Positions 24,208 to 32,908 of a stretch of 64,000 nt of DNA are shown piece by piece. Each line of letters opens with the position of its first letter. Within the stretch, counting starts at the first letter, position 1. The stretch is from contig JAVKFY010000025.1 in the NCBI GenBank assembly GCA_040223615.1, positions 1 to 64,000 of the forward strand, read 5' to 3'. A model generated the notes under the pieces. It saw only the letters and a list, made by a program, of their open reading frames with translations. It was not told where the DNA came from and did no database searches. Made by a program: the position numbers and the translations under genes. The stretch comes from JAVKFY01 sp040223615 (GTDB lineage Bacteria > Pseudomonadota > Alphaproteobacteria > GCA-2731375).

Positions 24208-26133
24208 TTGTCCAACAGTAAAACCCCGCTTCTCGACCTGGTTCACGACCCGAAAGACCTGCGCAAGCTCAAGCCGGATCAGCTCGAGCAGCTTGCCGAA
24301 GAACTGCGCCAGGAGATGATCGAGGCAGTCTCGATCACCGGCGGCCATCTCGGCGCCGGGCTCGGCGTGGTCGAGCTGACAGTGGCGCTGCACTATGTGT
24401 TCGACACGCCCGACGACATCCTGATCTGGGATGTCGGGCATCAGTGCTACCCGCACAAGATTCTGACCGAGCGGCGCGACCGCATCCGCACCCTGCGGCA
24501 GGGCGGCGGCCTGTCCGGCTTCACCAAGCGGGCGGAGAGCCGCTACGACCCGTTCGGCACCGCGCACAGCTCGACCTCGATCTCCGCCGCGCTCGGCTTC
24601 GCCGTGGCCCGCGACCTGAAGGGCGACGACAACAACGTCATCGCGGTGATCGGCGACGGCGCGATGAGCGCCGGCATGGCGTTCGAGGCGATGAACAACG
24701 CCGGCAGCCGAGATACCCGGCTGATCGTGGTGCTGAACGACAACGACATGTCGATCGCGCCGCCGGTCGGGGCGATGAGCGCCTATCTGTCGCGGCTGCT
24801 GTCGTCGCGGCCTTACCGGGGCCTGCGCAATATCGCCAAGCAGCTCGCCAAGCACATGCCGGAGCGGATCGAGAGCACCGCGCGCAAGGCGGAAGAGTAC
24901 GCGCGCGGCATGATCACCGGCGGCACGCTGTTCGAGGAGCTCGGCTTCTACTATGTCGGGCCGATCGACGGCCACAACATGGACCACCTGCTCCCGGTGC
25001 TGCGCAACGTCGCCGAGGCGCGCAACGACGGCCCGATCCTGGTCCACGTGGTGACGCAGAAGGGCAAGGGCTACGCCCCGGCCGAAGCGTCGGACGACAA
25101 GTATCACGGCGTGTCCAAGTTCGACGTGGTGACCGGCGCGCAGGCCAAGGCGAAGTCGAATGCGCCGCAATATACCCGGGTGTTCGCCGATGCGCTGGTG
25201 CGCGAGGCGGCCAAGGACGATGCCATCGTGGCGATCACCGCGGCGATGCCGTCGGGCACCGGCCTGAACCTGTTCGGCGCCGCCTATCCCGAGCGCTGTT
25301 TCGACGTCGGCAACGCCGAGCAGCACGCGGTGACCTTCGCGGCGGGGCTCGCGGCGGCCGGGCGCAAGCCGTTCTGCGCGATCTACTCGACCTTCCTGCA
25401 GCGCGCCTACGACCAGGTGGTGCACGACGTGGCGATCCAGCGCCTGCCGGTGCGTTTCGCCATCGACCGCGCCGGGCTGGTCGGCGCCGACGGCCCGACC
25501 CACGCCGGCGCGTTCGACATCACCTATCTCGCCACCCTGCCGGGCTTCGTGGTGATGGCGGCGGCCGACGAGGCGGAGCTGACGCGCATGGTCGCCACCG
25601 CCGCCGGCATCAACGACCGGCCCAGCGCCTTGCGCTATCCGCGCGGCGAGGGCGTCGGCGTGAACATTCCCGAGGACGCCGAGCCGCTGGAGATCGGCAA
25701 GGGCCGGGTGCTGCGCGAGGGCTCCACGGTGGCGCTGCTCAGCTTCGGCGGGCGCTTGCAGGAATGCCTGGCGGCGGCCGAGCTGCTGGCCGCGCGCGGC
25801 CTGTCGACCACGGTCGCCGACGCCCGCTTCTGCAAGCCGCTGGATGGCGATCTGGCGAACGATCTGGCCGACAGGCACGACGTGCTGATCACCGTCGAGG
25901 AAGGCTCGATCGGCGGTTTCGGCAGTCACGTGCTGGACCACCTGAGCCAGGCCGGGCGGCTGGACGGACGCGTGCAGGTGCGCTCGCTGACGCTGCCCGA
26001 CACGTTCATCGACCAGGACAAGCCGGAGAAGATGTACGACATCGCCGGCCTGAACGCGCCGCAGATCGCCGACGCGGCGCTCGACGTGCTGGGCCTGGAC
26101 CGGCTCGCGGCGGAGGCGCCGCAACGGGCGTGA
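24208..26133 (+). CDS. dxs: 1-deoxy-D-xylulose-5-phosphate synthase
   Basis: A thiamine-diphosphate enzyme joining pyruvate and glyceraldehyde 3-phosphate at the entry of the MEP isoprenoid pathway. Motifs are GGHLGAGLG, DVGHQCYPHKI, the ThDP/Mg2+ motif GDGAMSAGMAFEA with the N-D-N-D region, and the transketolase C-terminal domains. I chose TTG at 24208 (MSNSKTPLLD) because the family begins near this point and AAGGAC lies just upstream; TTG at 24169, overlapping the ispA stop, is the alternative and adds 13 residues. The repeat array to tlyA follows its stop by 4 bases. Confidence 0.93.
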   Translation: MSNSKTPLLDLVHDPKDLRKLKPDQLEQLAEELRQEMIEAVSITGGHLGAGLGVVELTVALHYVFDTPDDILIWDVGHQCYPHKILTERRDRIRTLRQGGGLSGFTKRAESRYDPFGTAHSSTSISAALGFAVARDLKGDDNNVIAVIGDGAMSAGMAFEAMNNAGSRDTRLIVVLNDNDMSIAPPVGAMSAYLSRLLSSRPYRGLRNIAKQLAKHMPERIESTARKAEEYARGMITGGTLFEELGFYYVGPIDGHNMDHLLPVLRNVAEARNDGPILVHVVTQKGKGYAPAEASDDKYHGVSKFDVVTGAQAKAKSNAPQYTRVFADALVREAAKDDAIVAITAAMPSGTGLNLFGAAYPERCFDVGNAEQHAVTFAAGLAAAGRKPFCAIYSTFLQRAYDQVVHDVAIQRLPVRFAIDRAGLVGADGPTHAGAFDITYLATLPGFVVMAAADEAELTRMVATAAGINDRPSALRYPRGEGVGVNIPEDAEPLEIGKGRVLREGSTVALLSFGGRLQECLAAAELLAARGLSTTVADARFCKPLDGDLANDLADRHDVLITVEEGSIGGFGSHVLDHLSQAGRLDGRVQVRSLTLPDTFIDQDKPEKMYDIAGLNAPQIADAALDVLGLDRLAAEAPQRA

Positions 26134-26137
26134 GCAC

Positions 26138-26275
26138 GTGAGCGCGCAACAGCACGCTCACAACATCAGGCGGGCCGTGTCCAGTTCGGCGCGGCCAGCG
26201 AGCGCGCAACAGCACGCTCACAACCGAAAGTCGGCCCTCGACGCAGTGCGTCGAGCCTGCTGGGCACGGCCATGA
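26138..26275 (+). CDS. Fused double mini-ORF of the repeat array
   Basis: GTG at 26138, 4 bases after the dxs stop, opens a 45-codon frame that runs through two repeat units. The second unit has GCG where the others have a start codon, and here the unit step is 60 rather than 59 bp, so the frame stays open. It ends ACWARP with TGA (26273-26275) overlapping the next ATG. Expression is unproven. Confidence 0.35.
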   Translation: MSAQQHAHNIRRAVSSSARPASAQQHAHNRKSALDAVRRACWARP

Positions 26276-26330
26276 GCGCGCAACAGCACGCTCACAACCC
26301 TTGGCGGGCCGTGTCCAGTTCGGCGCGGCC
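26138..26330 (+). repeat. Three-unit double-hairpin repeat array between dxs and tlyA
   Basis: Copies related to the ydcF leader. Hairpin 1 (GTGAGCG/CGCTCAC type) is at 26138-26161, 26198-26221 and 26272-26295. Hairpin 2 (GGCCGTG/CGCGGCC, one G-U pair) is at 26173-26196 and 26307-26330. In the middle unit hairpin 2 is replaced by a perfect stem CTCGACGC/GCGTCGAG (26237-26255). The array fills the whole gap between the two genes and ends at the tlyA ATG. Confidence 0.9.
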
Positions 26331-26334
26331 ATGA
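26272..26334 (+). CDS. Mini-ORF coupled to tlyA
   Basis: A 20-codon frame (MSAQQHAHN...SSARP) starting at ATG 26272. Its TGA (26332-26334) overlaps the tlyA ATG (26331-26333). No Shine-Dalgarno sequence precedes tlyA other than the repeat hairpin, so tlyA translation may depend on this coupling. Confidence 0.35.
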   Translation: MSAQQHAHNPWRAVSSSARP

Positions 26335-27068
26335 GTACCCAGCGCCTCGACCTGGTGCTGGTCAAGCGTGGCCTGGCCGAGAGCCGGGCCAAGGCGCAGG
26401 CGCTGATCATGGCCGGCAAGGTCCGGAGCGGCGAACGCCGGCTCGACAAGCCGGGCCAGCCGGTCGCCGCCGACATCGAACTTTCCCTGGACCAGCCGGA
26501 ACATCCATGGGTCTCGCGCGGCGGCCAGAAACTGGCGCATGGGCTGGACCATTTCGCGCTGCCGGCCCAGGGCCTGACCTGCCTCGACGTCGGGGCCTCG
26601 ACCGGCGGCTTCACCGACGTGCTGCTGCAGGCCGGCGCGGCCAGGGTCTACGCCGTCGACGTCGGCCACGGCCAGCTCGACTGGCGGCTGCGCCAGGACG
26701 AGCGCGTGGTGGTGCTGGAGCGCACCAACGCCCGGTACCTGACGTTCGAGCAGGTGCCCGAGGCGGTGCAGGCCGTGGTGTGCGATGCCAGCTTCATCGG
26801 CCTGCGCACGGTGCTGCCGGCGGCGCTGGCGCTGGCGGCACCGGGGGCGTGGCTGGTCGCGCTGGTGAAGCCGCAATTCGAGGTCGGCCGCGACAAGGTC
26901 GGCAAGGGCGGCGTGGTGCGCGACCCCGCCCTGCACGAGTGGGCCTGCGACACCATCGCCGGCTGGCTCGGCGAGCAGGGCTGGACCGCGCTGGGTGTCA
27001 CCCAGAGCCCGATTACCGGACCGAAAGGCAACGTGGAGTTCCTCATTGCCGCCCGCAAGCCCGACTGA
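26331..27068 (+). CDS. tlyA: TlyA family rRNA methyltransferase
   Basis: A 245-residue protein with an N-terminal S4 RNA-binding domain (LDLVLVKRGLAESRAKAQALIMAGKV) and an FtsJ-like methyltransferase domain (DVGASTGGFTDVLLQ, C-D-A-S-F-I, LVKPQFEVG). TlyA proteins 2'-O-methylate ribosomal RNA; some are called hemolysins for historical reasons. The C-terminal GPKGNVEF is typical. The start lies directly at the end of the repeat array with no Shine-Dalgarno, and the gene overlaps the following methyltransferase by 23 bp. Confidence 0.92.
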   Translation: MSTQRLDLVLVKRGLAESRAKAQALIMAGKVRSGERRLDKPGQPVAADIELSLDQPEHPWVSRGGQKLAHGLDHFALPAQGLTCLDVGASTGGFTDVLLQAGAARVYAVDVGHGQLDWRLRQDERVVVLERTNARYLTFEQVPEAVQAVVCDASFIGLRTVLPAALALAAPGAWLVALVKPQFEVGRDKVGKGGVVRDPALHEWACDTIAGWLGEQGWTALGVTQSPITGPKGNVEFLIAARKPD

Positions 27069-28260
27069 GCTCGTCATCGAGAACCTGGGCGGGCGCGGCG
27101 ACGGTATCGCCACGGCCGAGGGCCGGCGCATCTTCGTCCCCTTGAGCACGCCGGGCGACCGGGTGCTGGCGGATCTCGACGGCGAGCGCGCCAAGGTCCT
27201 GGAGATCGTCGAAGCGTCGCCGCACCGCGTGACCCCGCCATGCGCGCACTTCGCCAATTGCGGCGGCTGCGCGCTGCAGCACATCGACATGGCCTGGCAG
27301 CTCGACTGGAAGCGCGGGCTGGTACGCGACGCGCTGGCGCGGGTCGGGATCGAGGCCAAGGTGGCGCCGACGCAACCGATCCCGCCCGGCCGGCGCCGGC
27401 GCGCGAGCTTCGCCGTCCAGCGGTTCGGCCGGCGGGTGGTGCTCGGTTTCAACGAGCGGCGCGCGCACCGGATCGTGGCGTTGAACGAATGCCACGTGCT
27501 GCGACCGGAGATCGTCGCGCTGCTGCCGGCGCTGCGGGCGTTTCTTGCCGAATTGAAGGTGCCCAAGAAATTCGACCTGCACGTCGCCTGGCTCGGCGGG
27601 CTGGACCTGTGGATCGCTGCCGACCTGGCCGACGATCTGGCGACGCACGAACGCCTGGCCGCCTTCGCCGACGATGCCGACCTGGCGCGACTGTCGGTCG
27701 GCACGTCGCCTGAGGTGGTGGTGATGCGCCGCGCGCCGGCAGTGCGCGAGGGCGGACGCGGCATCGTCCCACCGCCCGGCGGCTTCCTGCAGGCCAGCGA
27801 CGAGGCCGAGGCCTGGCTGGCGGCGCAGGTTCGCGCGGCAGCAGACGGCGCGCGCCACGTCGTCGACCTCTACGCGGGCTGCGGCGTGCTGACGGCCGGC
27901 CTCGCCAGCAACGTCGACCTGAAACTCTACGAAGGCGACGGCGCGGCGGTGGCCGCGGCCCGCGCCGCCGGCCTCAACGCCACGCAGCGCGACCTGGCCC
28001 GCCGGCCGCTGCAACCGGACGAACTGAAGAATATCGACCTCGTGGTCCTGGACCCGCCGCGCGTCGGCGCCGCGCCGCAAGCGGCCGCGCTGGCCGCCTC
28101 AACGGTGCCGACGATCGCCTACGTCTCCTGCCACCCCGGCAGCTTCGCGCGCGACGCCAGGGCGTTGGTCGACGGCGGCTTGCGGCTAAGCCGGGTACAA
28201 CCGCTCGACCAGTTCACCTGGTCGGCGCATGTCGAACTGGCGGCGGTGTTCACCCGCTAG
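27046..28260 (+). CDS. 23S rRNA (uracil-5-)-methyltransferase, RlmD/TrmA family
   Basis: A 404-residue RNA m5U methyltransferase. It has a TRAM-like N-terminus (ENLGGRGDGIA), a cysteine cluster for [4Fe-4S] (CAHFANCGGC plus a later Cys in NECHVL), a SAM domain VVDLYAGCGVLT, DPPRVG and the nucleophile Cys in YVSCHPGSFARD. It probably acts on 23S rRNA, but the exact uridine cannot be read. Start TTG at 27046 has GGAG 7 bases upstream and lies inside tlyA. Confidence 0.88.
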   Translation: MPPASPTELVIENLGGRGDGIATAEGRRIFVPLSTPGDRVLADLDGERAKVLEIVEASPHRVTPPCAHFANCGGCALQHIDMAWQLDWKRGLVRDALARVGIEAKVAPTQPIPPGRRRRASFAVQRFGRRVVLGFNERRAHRIVALNECHVLRPEIVALLPALRAFLAELKVPKKFDLHVAWLGGLDLWIAADLADDLATHERLAAFADDADLARLSVGTSPEVVVMRRAPAVREGGRGIVPPPGGFLQASDEAEAWLAAQVRAAADGARHVVDLYAGCGVLTAGLASNVDLKLYEGDGAAVAAARAAGLNATQRDLARRPLQPDELKNIDLVVLDPPRVGAAPQAAALAASTVPTIAYVSCHPGSFARDARALVDGGLRLSRVQPLDQFTWSAHVELAAVFTR

Positions 28261-28269
28261 ATGCACGAA

Positions 28270-28295
28270 GAAGGGGCGCCCCAAGGCGCCCCTTC
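28270..28295. terminator. Bidirectional terminator hairpin
   Basis: A perfect 9-bp stem GAAGGGGCG/CGCCCCTTC (28270-28278 with 28287-28295), 8-nt loop, between the convergent methyltransferase and EF-hand genes. The T-run is short on either side. Confidence 0.6.
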
Positions 28296-28320
28296 GAGGT
28301 TCCGGCTTGGAGAGCGCCGG

Positions 28321-28731
28321 CTACTTGTGCAGGTTCACCCTGGAGCGGTCGAACTCCTCCCGGTCCAGGCGGTCGTCCTGATTCACATCGTAGTGACGAT
28401 GAACGCCGTCGCTGTACTCGCGCCGGCTGACAAAGCCGTCCTTGTTGGCATCCCAGCGATCGAACGCATCGTCGGTCCAGTAGGCCGACCGATCGTCGTC
28501 GATCCCCAGAATGGTATGACGCTGCCGGTCGAAAGTCGCACGGTCCATGCTTTCGTTCGGACCCATATCCTCGTAGCCGACGTCATTGCTGAAGCCCTGG
28601 TAGAACTCGCTATGGGTGACGTAGCCGTCGCCATCGACGTCCCAGGTCATGCTCTCGCCCGAGGTCGCAGCGCCCGCGGCCATCACCATCGCAATCACGC
28701 CAGCAGTGCCGGCCATCAAACGTTTCATCAT
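28321..28731 (-). CDS. Exported EF-hand calcium-binding protein
   Basis: A 136-residue protein with a signal peptide (MAGTAGVIAMVMAAGAAT) and EF-hand loops DVDGDGYVTHSEF, DANKDGFVSRREY and DVNQDDRLDREEF, with a more degenerate DDDRSAYW loop between. Asp at loop positions 1, 3 and 5 and Glu near position 12 support calcium binding in the periplasm. ATG at 28731 has GGAG upstream. Its target is unknown. Confidence 0.8.
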   Translation of the reverse strand: MMKRLMAGTAGVIAMVMAAGAATSGESMTWDVDGDGYVTHSEFYQGFSNDVGYEDMGPNESMDRATFDRQRHTILGIDDDRSAYWTDDAFDRWDANKDGFVSRREYSDGVHRHYDVNQDDRLDREEFDRSRVNLHK

Positions 28732-28841
28732 GATTCGCTCCACTCTCTATTGCTGTACAGAGCCGTTATCGTCGGCTCATGGGGCTAACAGCAGAGTGGC
28801 GCGTTGGTTCCGAGATTTCCCCGTGGCAACGTGGCGAGGCT

Positions 28842-30707
28842 TCAGGCGACGCGGCGGCCGCTGCCGGGCTTGCTGTCCTCGTCGAACAGTTCGGCGAGCT
28901 TTTCCATCATCGCGCCGCCGAGCTGCTCGGCGTCGACGATGGTGACCGCGCGGCGATAGTAGCGGGTGACGTCGTGGCCGATGCCGATGGCGATCAGCTC
29001 GACCGGCGAAACCGTCTCGACCCACTCGATGACCTGGCGCAGGTGGCGCTCCAGGTAGTTGCCGGGATTGACCGACAGGGTGGAGTCGTCGACCGGGGCG
29101 CCGTCGGAGATCACCATCAGGATGCGGCGCTGCTCGGGCCGTCCGATCAAGCGGTTGTGCGCCCACAGCAGCGCCTCGCCGTCGATATTCTCCTTCAGCA
29201 ACCCCTCGCGCATCATCAGGCCGAGACTGCGGCGCGAACGGCGCCAGGGCTGGTCGGCCGGCTTGTAGACGATGTGACGCAGGTCGTTGAGGCGGCCGGG
29301 GTTGGCCGGCTTGCCGTCGCGCAGCCACTTCTCGCGGCTCTGGCCGCCCTTCCAGGCACGGGTGGTGAAGCCGAGGATTTCGACCTTGACCGCGCAGCGC
29401 TCCAGCGTGCGGGCCAGGATGTCGGCGCACATCGCCGCCACGGTGATCGGCCGGCCGCGCATCGAGCCCGAATTATCGATCAGCAGCGTGACCACGGTGT
29501 CGCGGAAGTCGGTGTCGCGCTCCATCTTGTAGCTGAGCGCGTTCATCGGGTTGATGACCACGCGGGCGAGCTTGCCGGCGTCGAGCAGGCCCTCCTCCAG
29601 GTCGAATTCCCAGGACCGGTTCTGCTTCGCCAGCAGGCGGCGCTGCAACCGGTTGGCCAGCCGCGCGACCACGCCCTGCAGGTTGGAGAGCTGCTGGTCG
29701 AGATAGGTGCGCAGCCGGGCGAGCTCCTCCACATCGCACAGGTCGGCGGCGTCGATCACCTCGTCGAACTCGGTGGTGAAGCCGCGATAGGCCGGCTCGT
29801 TCGGGTTGCCCGGCATCATGTCGCCGGGGCGCCACTGGCGCCGGCCCTTGCCCGGCTCCTCCGACCCCATCGCCTGGCTGGCGTCGTCGCTGTCGACGGC
29901 GCTGCTCTCGTCCTGGCCTTCCTGGCTGTCGCCCTCGCCCTGGTCGGACTCCTGCGGCTGCGAAGCGTCGTCCGACGCGCCCTCGCCGCCGTCGCCGTCG
30001 CCATCGCCGCCCTCGGGCTGCTCGTCGGCATTCTCGTCGTCGTTGTCGTCGGAGGTGTCGTCCTCGTCAGTGAGGTCGTCCTCGCCCAGCTCCAGGTCGG
30101 CGATCAGCTTGCGGGTCAGGCGGGCGAAGGCGGCCTGGTCGGCGATGTTCTCGGCCAGATGCTCCAGGTCCTCGCCGGCATTCTCCTCGATCCACGGGCG
30201 CAGCACGTCGACCATCTGGCGCGCCTGTTCCGGCGGCGGCTTGCCGGTCAGCTTCTCGCGCAGCATCAGGCCGATGACCTCGGGCAGCGCCTGCTCGCCG
30301 GGATCGGTGACGTTGGCATAGCCGCGCACCCGGCAGCGCTCGTCGAGTTGCGCGTCGAGATTCTCCGACACGCCGATCATCCGGTTGGAGCCGATCGACT
30401 CCACGCGGGCCTGCTCGGCCGCCTCGTAGACCGCGCGCGGCATCGCGCCCTTCGGCTGGAAGCGGCTGTGCAGGTCGTTGTCGTGGTGGCGGATCCAGAG
30501 CGCCAGGCTGTCGCCGGCGCCACGGATCGAGGCGACCTCGCCCTCGCCCATGTCGCGCGAGGGCTGCGGCAGGCGGGCGCGGCCGGCGCGCAAGCCGGAG
30601 GCCTCGGTGCCGAAGCTGACGGCCAGTTCGCGGTCGCGCGCGATGGCGCGCACCGCAGCGGTCACCGCGCGCTTGAACGGCTCTGTCGGATTCTCCGGAC
30701 GCGCCAT
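28842..30707 (-). CDS. cobT: Cobaltochelatase subunit CobT
   Basis: A 621-residue subunit of the aerobic cobaltochelatase, which inserts cobalt into hydrogenobyrinic acid a,c-diamide during B12 synthesis. It has an N-terminal conserved region, a long acidic Asp/Glu/Ser-rich linker mid-protein and a C-terminal von Willebrand A domain with the metal-binding MIDAS motif DNSGSM. CobT pairs with the AAA+ subunit CobS, encoded 11 bp upstream in the same operon. The organism's NrdJ needs the product. Confidence 0.95.
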   Translation of the reverse strand: MARPENPTEPFKRAVTAAVRAIARDRELAVSFGTEASGLRAGRARLPQPSRDMGEGEVASIRGAGDSLALWIRHHDNDLHSRFQPKGAMPRAVYEAAEQARVESIGSNRMIGVSENLDAQLDERCRVRGYANVTDPGEQALPEVIGLMLREKLTGKPPPEQARQMVDVLRPWIEENAGEDLEHLAENIADQAAFARLTRKLIADLELGEDDLTDEDDTSDDNDDENADEQPEGGDGDGDGGEGASDDASQPQESDQGEGDSQEGQDESSAVDSDDASQAMGSEEPGKGRRQWRPGDMMPGNPNEPAYRGFTTEFDEVIDAADLCDVEELARLRTYLDQQLSNLQGVVARLANRLQRRLLAKQNRSWEFDLEEGLLDAGKLARVVINPMNALSYKMERDTDFRDTVVTLLIDNSGSMRGRPITVAAMCADILARTLERCAVKVEILGFTTRAWKGGQSREKWLRDGKPANPGRLNDLRHIVYKPADQPWRRSRRSLGLMMREGLLKENIDGEALLWAHNRLIGRPEQRRILMVISDGAPVDDSTLSVNPGNYLERHLRQVIEWVETVSPVELIAIGIGHDVTRYYRRAVTIVDAEQLGGAMMEKLAELFDEDSKPGSGRRVA

Positions 30708-30718
30708 CTCAGACCGGG

Positions 30719-31723
30719 TTACGAGAGCTGCACGCTGGCGGCGGACTCGGGCAGTTCCTCGCCGAAGCAGCGCTGGTAATACTCGGCCACCACCGGCCGT
30801 TCGATCTCGTCGCAGCGGTTCAGGAAGCTGACCCGGAAGGCGAAGCCGACATCGTTGAAGATGCGCGCGTTGTCGGCCCAGGTGATCACCGTGCGCGGCG
30901 ACATCACTGTGGAGATGTCGCCATTGACGAAGCCCGAGCGGGTCAGGTCGGCGACCGAGACCATCGAGTTGATGTTCTTGCGGCCTTCGTCATTGGCCCA
31001 GTCCGGGCACTTCGACAGCACGATGCCGACCTCGTCGTCGTGCGGCAGATAGTTCAGCGTGGTGACGATGGACCAGCGGTCCATCTGGCCCTGGTTGATC
31101 TGCTGGGTGCCGTGATAGAGGCCGGTGGTGTCGCCCAGGCCCACCGTGTTGGTGGTGGCGAACAGGCGGAAGCTCGGGTGCGGCCGGATCACCTTGTTCT
31201 GGTCCAGCAGGGTGAGCTTGCCCTCGACCTCCAGCACGCGCTGGATCACGAACATCACGTCCGGCCGGCCGGCGTCATACTCGTCGAACACCAGCGCGCA
31301 GGAGTGTTGCAGCGCCCACGGCAGGATGCCCTCGCGGAACTCGGTGACCTGGACGCCGTCGCGGATCACGATGGCGTCCTTGCCGATCAGGTCGATGCGG
31401 CTGATGTGGCTGTCGAGGTTGACGCGGATGCACGGCCAGTTGAGGCGCGCCGCGACCTGCTCGATATGGGTCGACTTGCCGGTGCCGTGATAGCCCTGGA
31501 TCATGACCCGCCGGTTGTAGGCAAAGCCGGCCAGGATCGCCATCGTGGTCTCGTGGTCGAACTGGTACGCCTCGTCGAGGTCCGGCACCAGATCGGTGGG
31601 CTCGGAAAACGCCGGCACGCGCATGTCGCTGTCGAGACCGAAGACCTCGCGCACACTGAGTTCGATGTCTGGCTGCGTGGGCAGGTTCGCCACATTCGCC
31701 TCGGCCGTCGCAATCGCCGTCAT
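30719..31723 (-). CDS. cobS: Cobaltochelatase subunit CobS
   Basis: A 334-residue AAA+ ATPase. Walker A is GYHGTGKST, Walker B is ALVFDEYDAG, and sensor residues follow in FATTNTVGLGD. It forms the ATP-driven ring of the aerobic cobalt chelatase with CobT and CobN. It lies between the J-domain gene (48 bp upstream) and cobT (11 bp downstream). CobN is not in the window. Confidence 0.95.
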   Translation of the reverse strand: MTAIATAEANVANLPTQPDIELSVREVFGLDSDMRVPAFSEPTDLVPDLDEAYQFDHETTMAILAGFAYNRRVMIQGYHGTGKSTHIEQVAARLNWPCIRVNLDSHISRIDLIGKDAIVIRDGVQVTEFREGILPWALQHSCALVFDEYDAGRPDVMFVIQRVLEVEGKLTLLDQNKVIRPHPSFRLFATTNTVGLGDTTGLYHGTQQINQGQMDRWSIVTTLNYLPHDDEVGIVLSKCPDWANDEGRKNINSMVSVADLTRSGFVNGDISTVMSPRTVITWADNARIFNDVGFAFRVSFLNRCDEIERPVVAEYYQRCFGEELPESAASVQLS

Positions 31724-31771
31724 TGAGTCACCACCTACTCCGTCGGACCAGAAAATCTTGGGGCGCTAACC

Positions 31772-32344
31772 TCAGAAACTACCGCTGCTGACAAGGGTGC
31801 GGTAGGCGGCGGTTATCGCCTTGAAACGCTCCTCCACGCTGCGGTCGCCGCCATTGGCATCCGGGTGGTAGCGTTTGACTAGCTGCTTATAACGCATCTT
31901 GATCTGTTGCAAGTCGGGACGGCCCTCCAGGCCAAGTTCGTCCATCGCCTTGCGTACGTGTTTCGGGATGTGGCGCGCCTGCGGCGGCTCCGGCGCCGCC
32001 GCCTCGCCACCGAACAGACCGAAGACGTCGCCGACGCCACCGGCCAGCGCCTCCGCCTTGGCCCGGTCGCTCATCCGCCAGGTCGGACGATGTCCGGTCA
32101 CCGCGTCGCGCTGATACTTCGCAATGTCGTCGTCGGTCATGCCCTGGAAATAGTTCCAGCGCTGATTGTACGCGCGCACGTGCTCCAGACAGAACCAGAC
32201 ATACTCGTTGAGGTTGGTCCGCGAACGCGGCGCGCGATGCTCCGCCTCGGCGGCGCAGCCGGGCGCTTGGCAGCGCCGCTGCGCCGACGCCTGCCGCAGT
32301 CTGAGGCCAGGGTCGGCCAGGGGAATCTCACGCCGTCGGGTCAC
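31772..32344 (-). CDS. J-domain protein
   Basis: A 190-residue protein with a C-terminal J domain (KMRYKQLVKRYHPDANGG), containing the HPD motif that stimulates DnaK ATPase. The N-terminal part has a C-x4-C (CQAPGC) and a C-x2-H (WFCLEH) pattern, probably zinc-binding, and the motif EYVWFCLEHVRAYN of a conserved alphaproteobacterial co-chaperone. GTG at 32344 is the best start I can find, without a clear Shine-Dalgarno. It heads the operon with cobS and cobT and is divergent from bolA. Confidence 0.8.
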   Translation of the reverse strand: MTRRREIPLADPGLRLRQASAQRRCQAPGCAAEAEHRAPRSRTNLNEYVWFCLEHVRAYNQRWNYFQGMTDDDIAKYQRDAVTGHRPTWRMSDRAKAEALAGGVGDVFGLFGGEAAAPEPPQARHIPKHVRKAMDELGLEGRPDLQQIKMRYKQLVKRYHPDANGGDRSVEERFKAITAAYRTLVSSGSF

Positions 32345-32457
32345 GGCCGAAGTATGGGGCGGCGGGATTAACGTTTCAACGCCTGCCGGGCCTTGCCAGG
32401 ACACCGCCGAATTTGGCAGCGTGACCGGCCCCGCCCGCCGCGTGCCAGGAGATCGAG

Positions 32458-32733
32458 ATGAGCGTCGCCGACAGGATCGAAAGCAAGCTGCGCCAGGCGC
32501 TGGCGCCAAGCCGCGTGGAGGTCGTCGACGAGTCGCACAAGCATGCCGGTCATGTCGGCGCGCGCCCGGAAGGCGAAACTCATTTCCAGGTCGAGATCGT
32601 CGCCGACGCCTTCGCCGGCCAAAACCGCGTCGCCCGCCAGCGCCGCGTCTACGAGATCCTGGCGGCAGAGCTCGCCGGCCCGGTGCACGCGCTCAGCCTG
32701 CGCACCCTGACCCCGGACGAAGCCGCGGACTAG
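32458..32733 (+). CDS. BolA family protein
   Basis: A 91-residue BolA-type protein: IESKLRQALAPSRVEVVDESHKHAGH, HFQVEIVADAFAGQNRVARQRRVYEIL and HALSLRTLTPDE. BolA proteins partner monothiol glutaredoxins in iron-sulfur cluster handling and iron sensing. The conserved His in HKHAGH and a His further on can take part in cluster binding. ATG follows GGAGATCGAG. Confidence 0.93.
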   Translation: MSVADRIESKLRQALAPSRVEVVDESHKHAGHVGARPEGETHFQVEIVADAFAGQNRVARQRRVYEILAAELAGPVHALSLRTLTPDEAAD

Positions 32734-32817
32734 GCGAGCGGCGGCACTGCTCGACCGCGAAACACGAAGACACTGGCCCGAACGCAACCCATGGTGGAAG
32801 CTGGTTCATATTCTATT

Positions 32818-32845
32818 CATCTATTGCACCAATAGATGGTATGCT
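32818..32845 (+). promoter_or_regulatory. Perfect palindrome and -10 box upstream of the RHH gene
   Basis: CATCTATTG/CAATAGATG is a perfect 9-bp inverted repeat with a 3-bp centre (32818-32838), followed by a -10-like TATGCT (32840-32845). It is AT-rich in a GC-rich setting and lies 70 bp before a ribbon-helix-helix gene, so it is a good candidate autoregulatory operator. A short Rho-independent hairpin is less likely because no T-tract follows. Confidence 0.5.
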
Positions 32846-32908
32846 CGTCGCTGTGATGTGACTTTGAGTTGTATCGCAGTGAGAATTGCTAAACGGAGCG
32901 TTTGGGAT

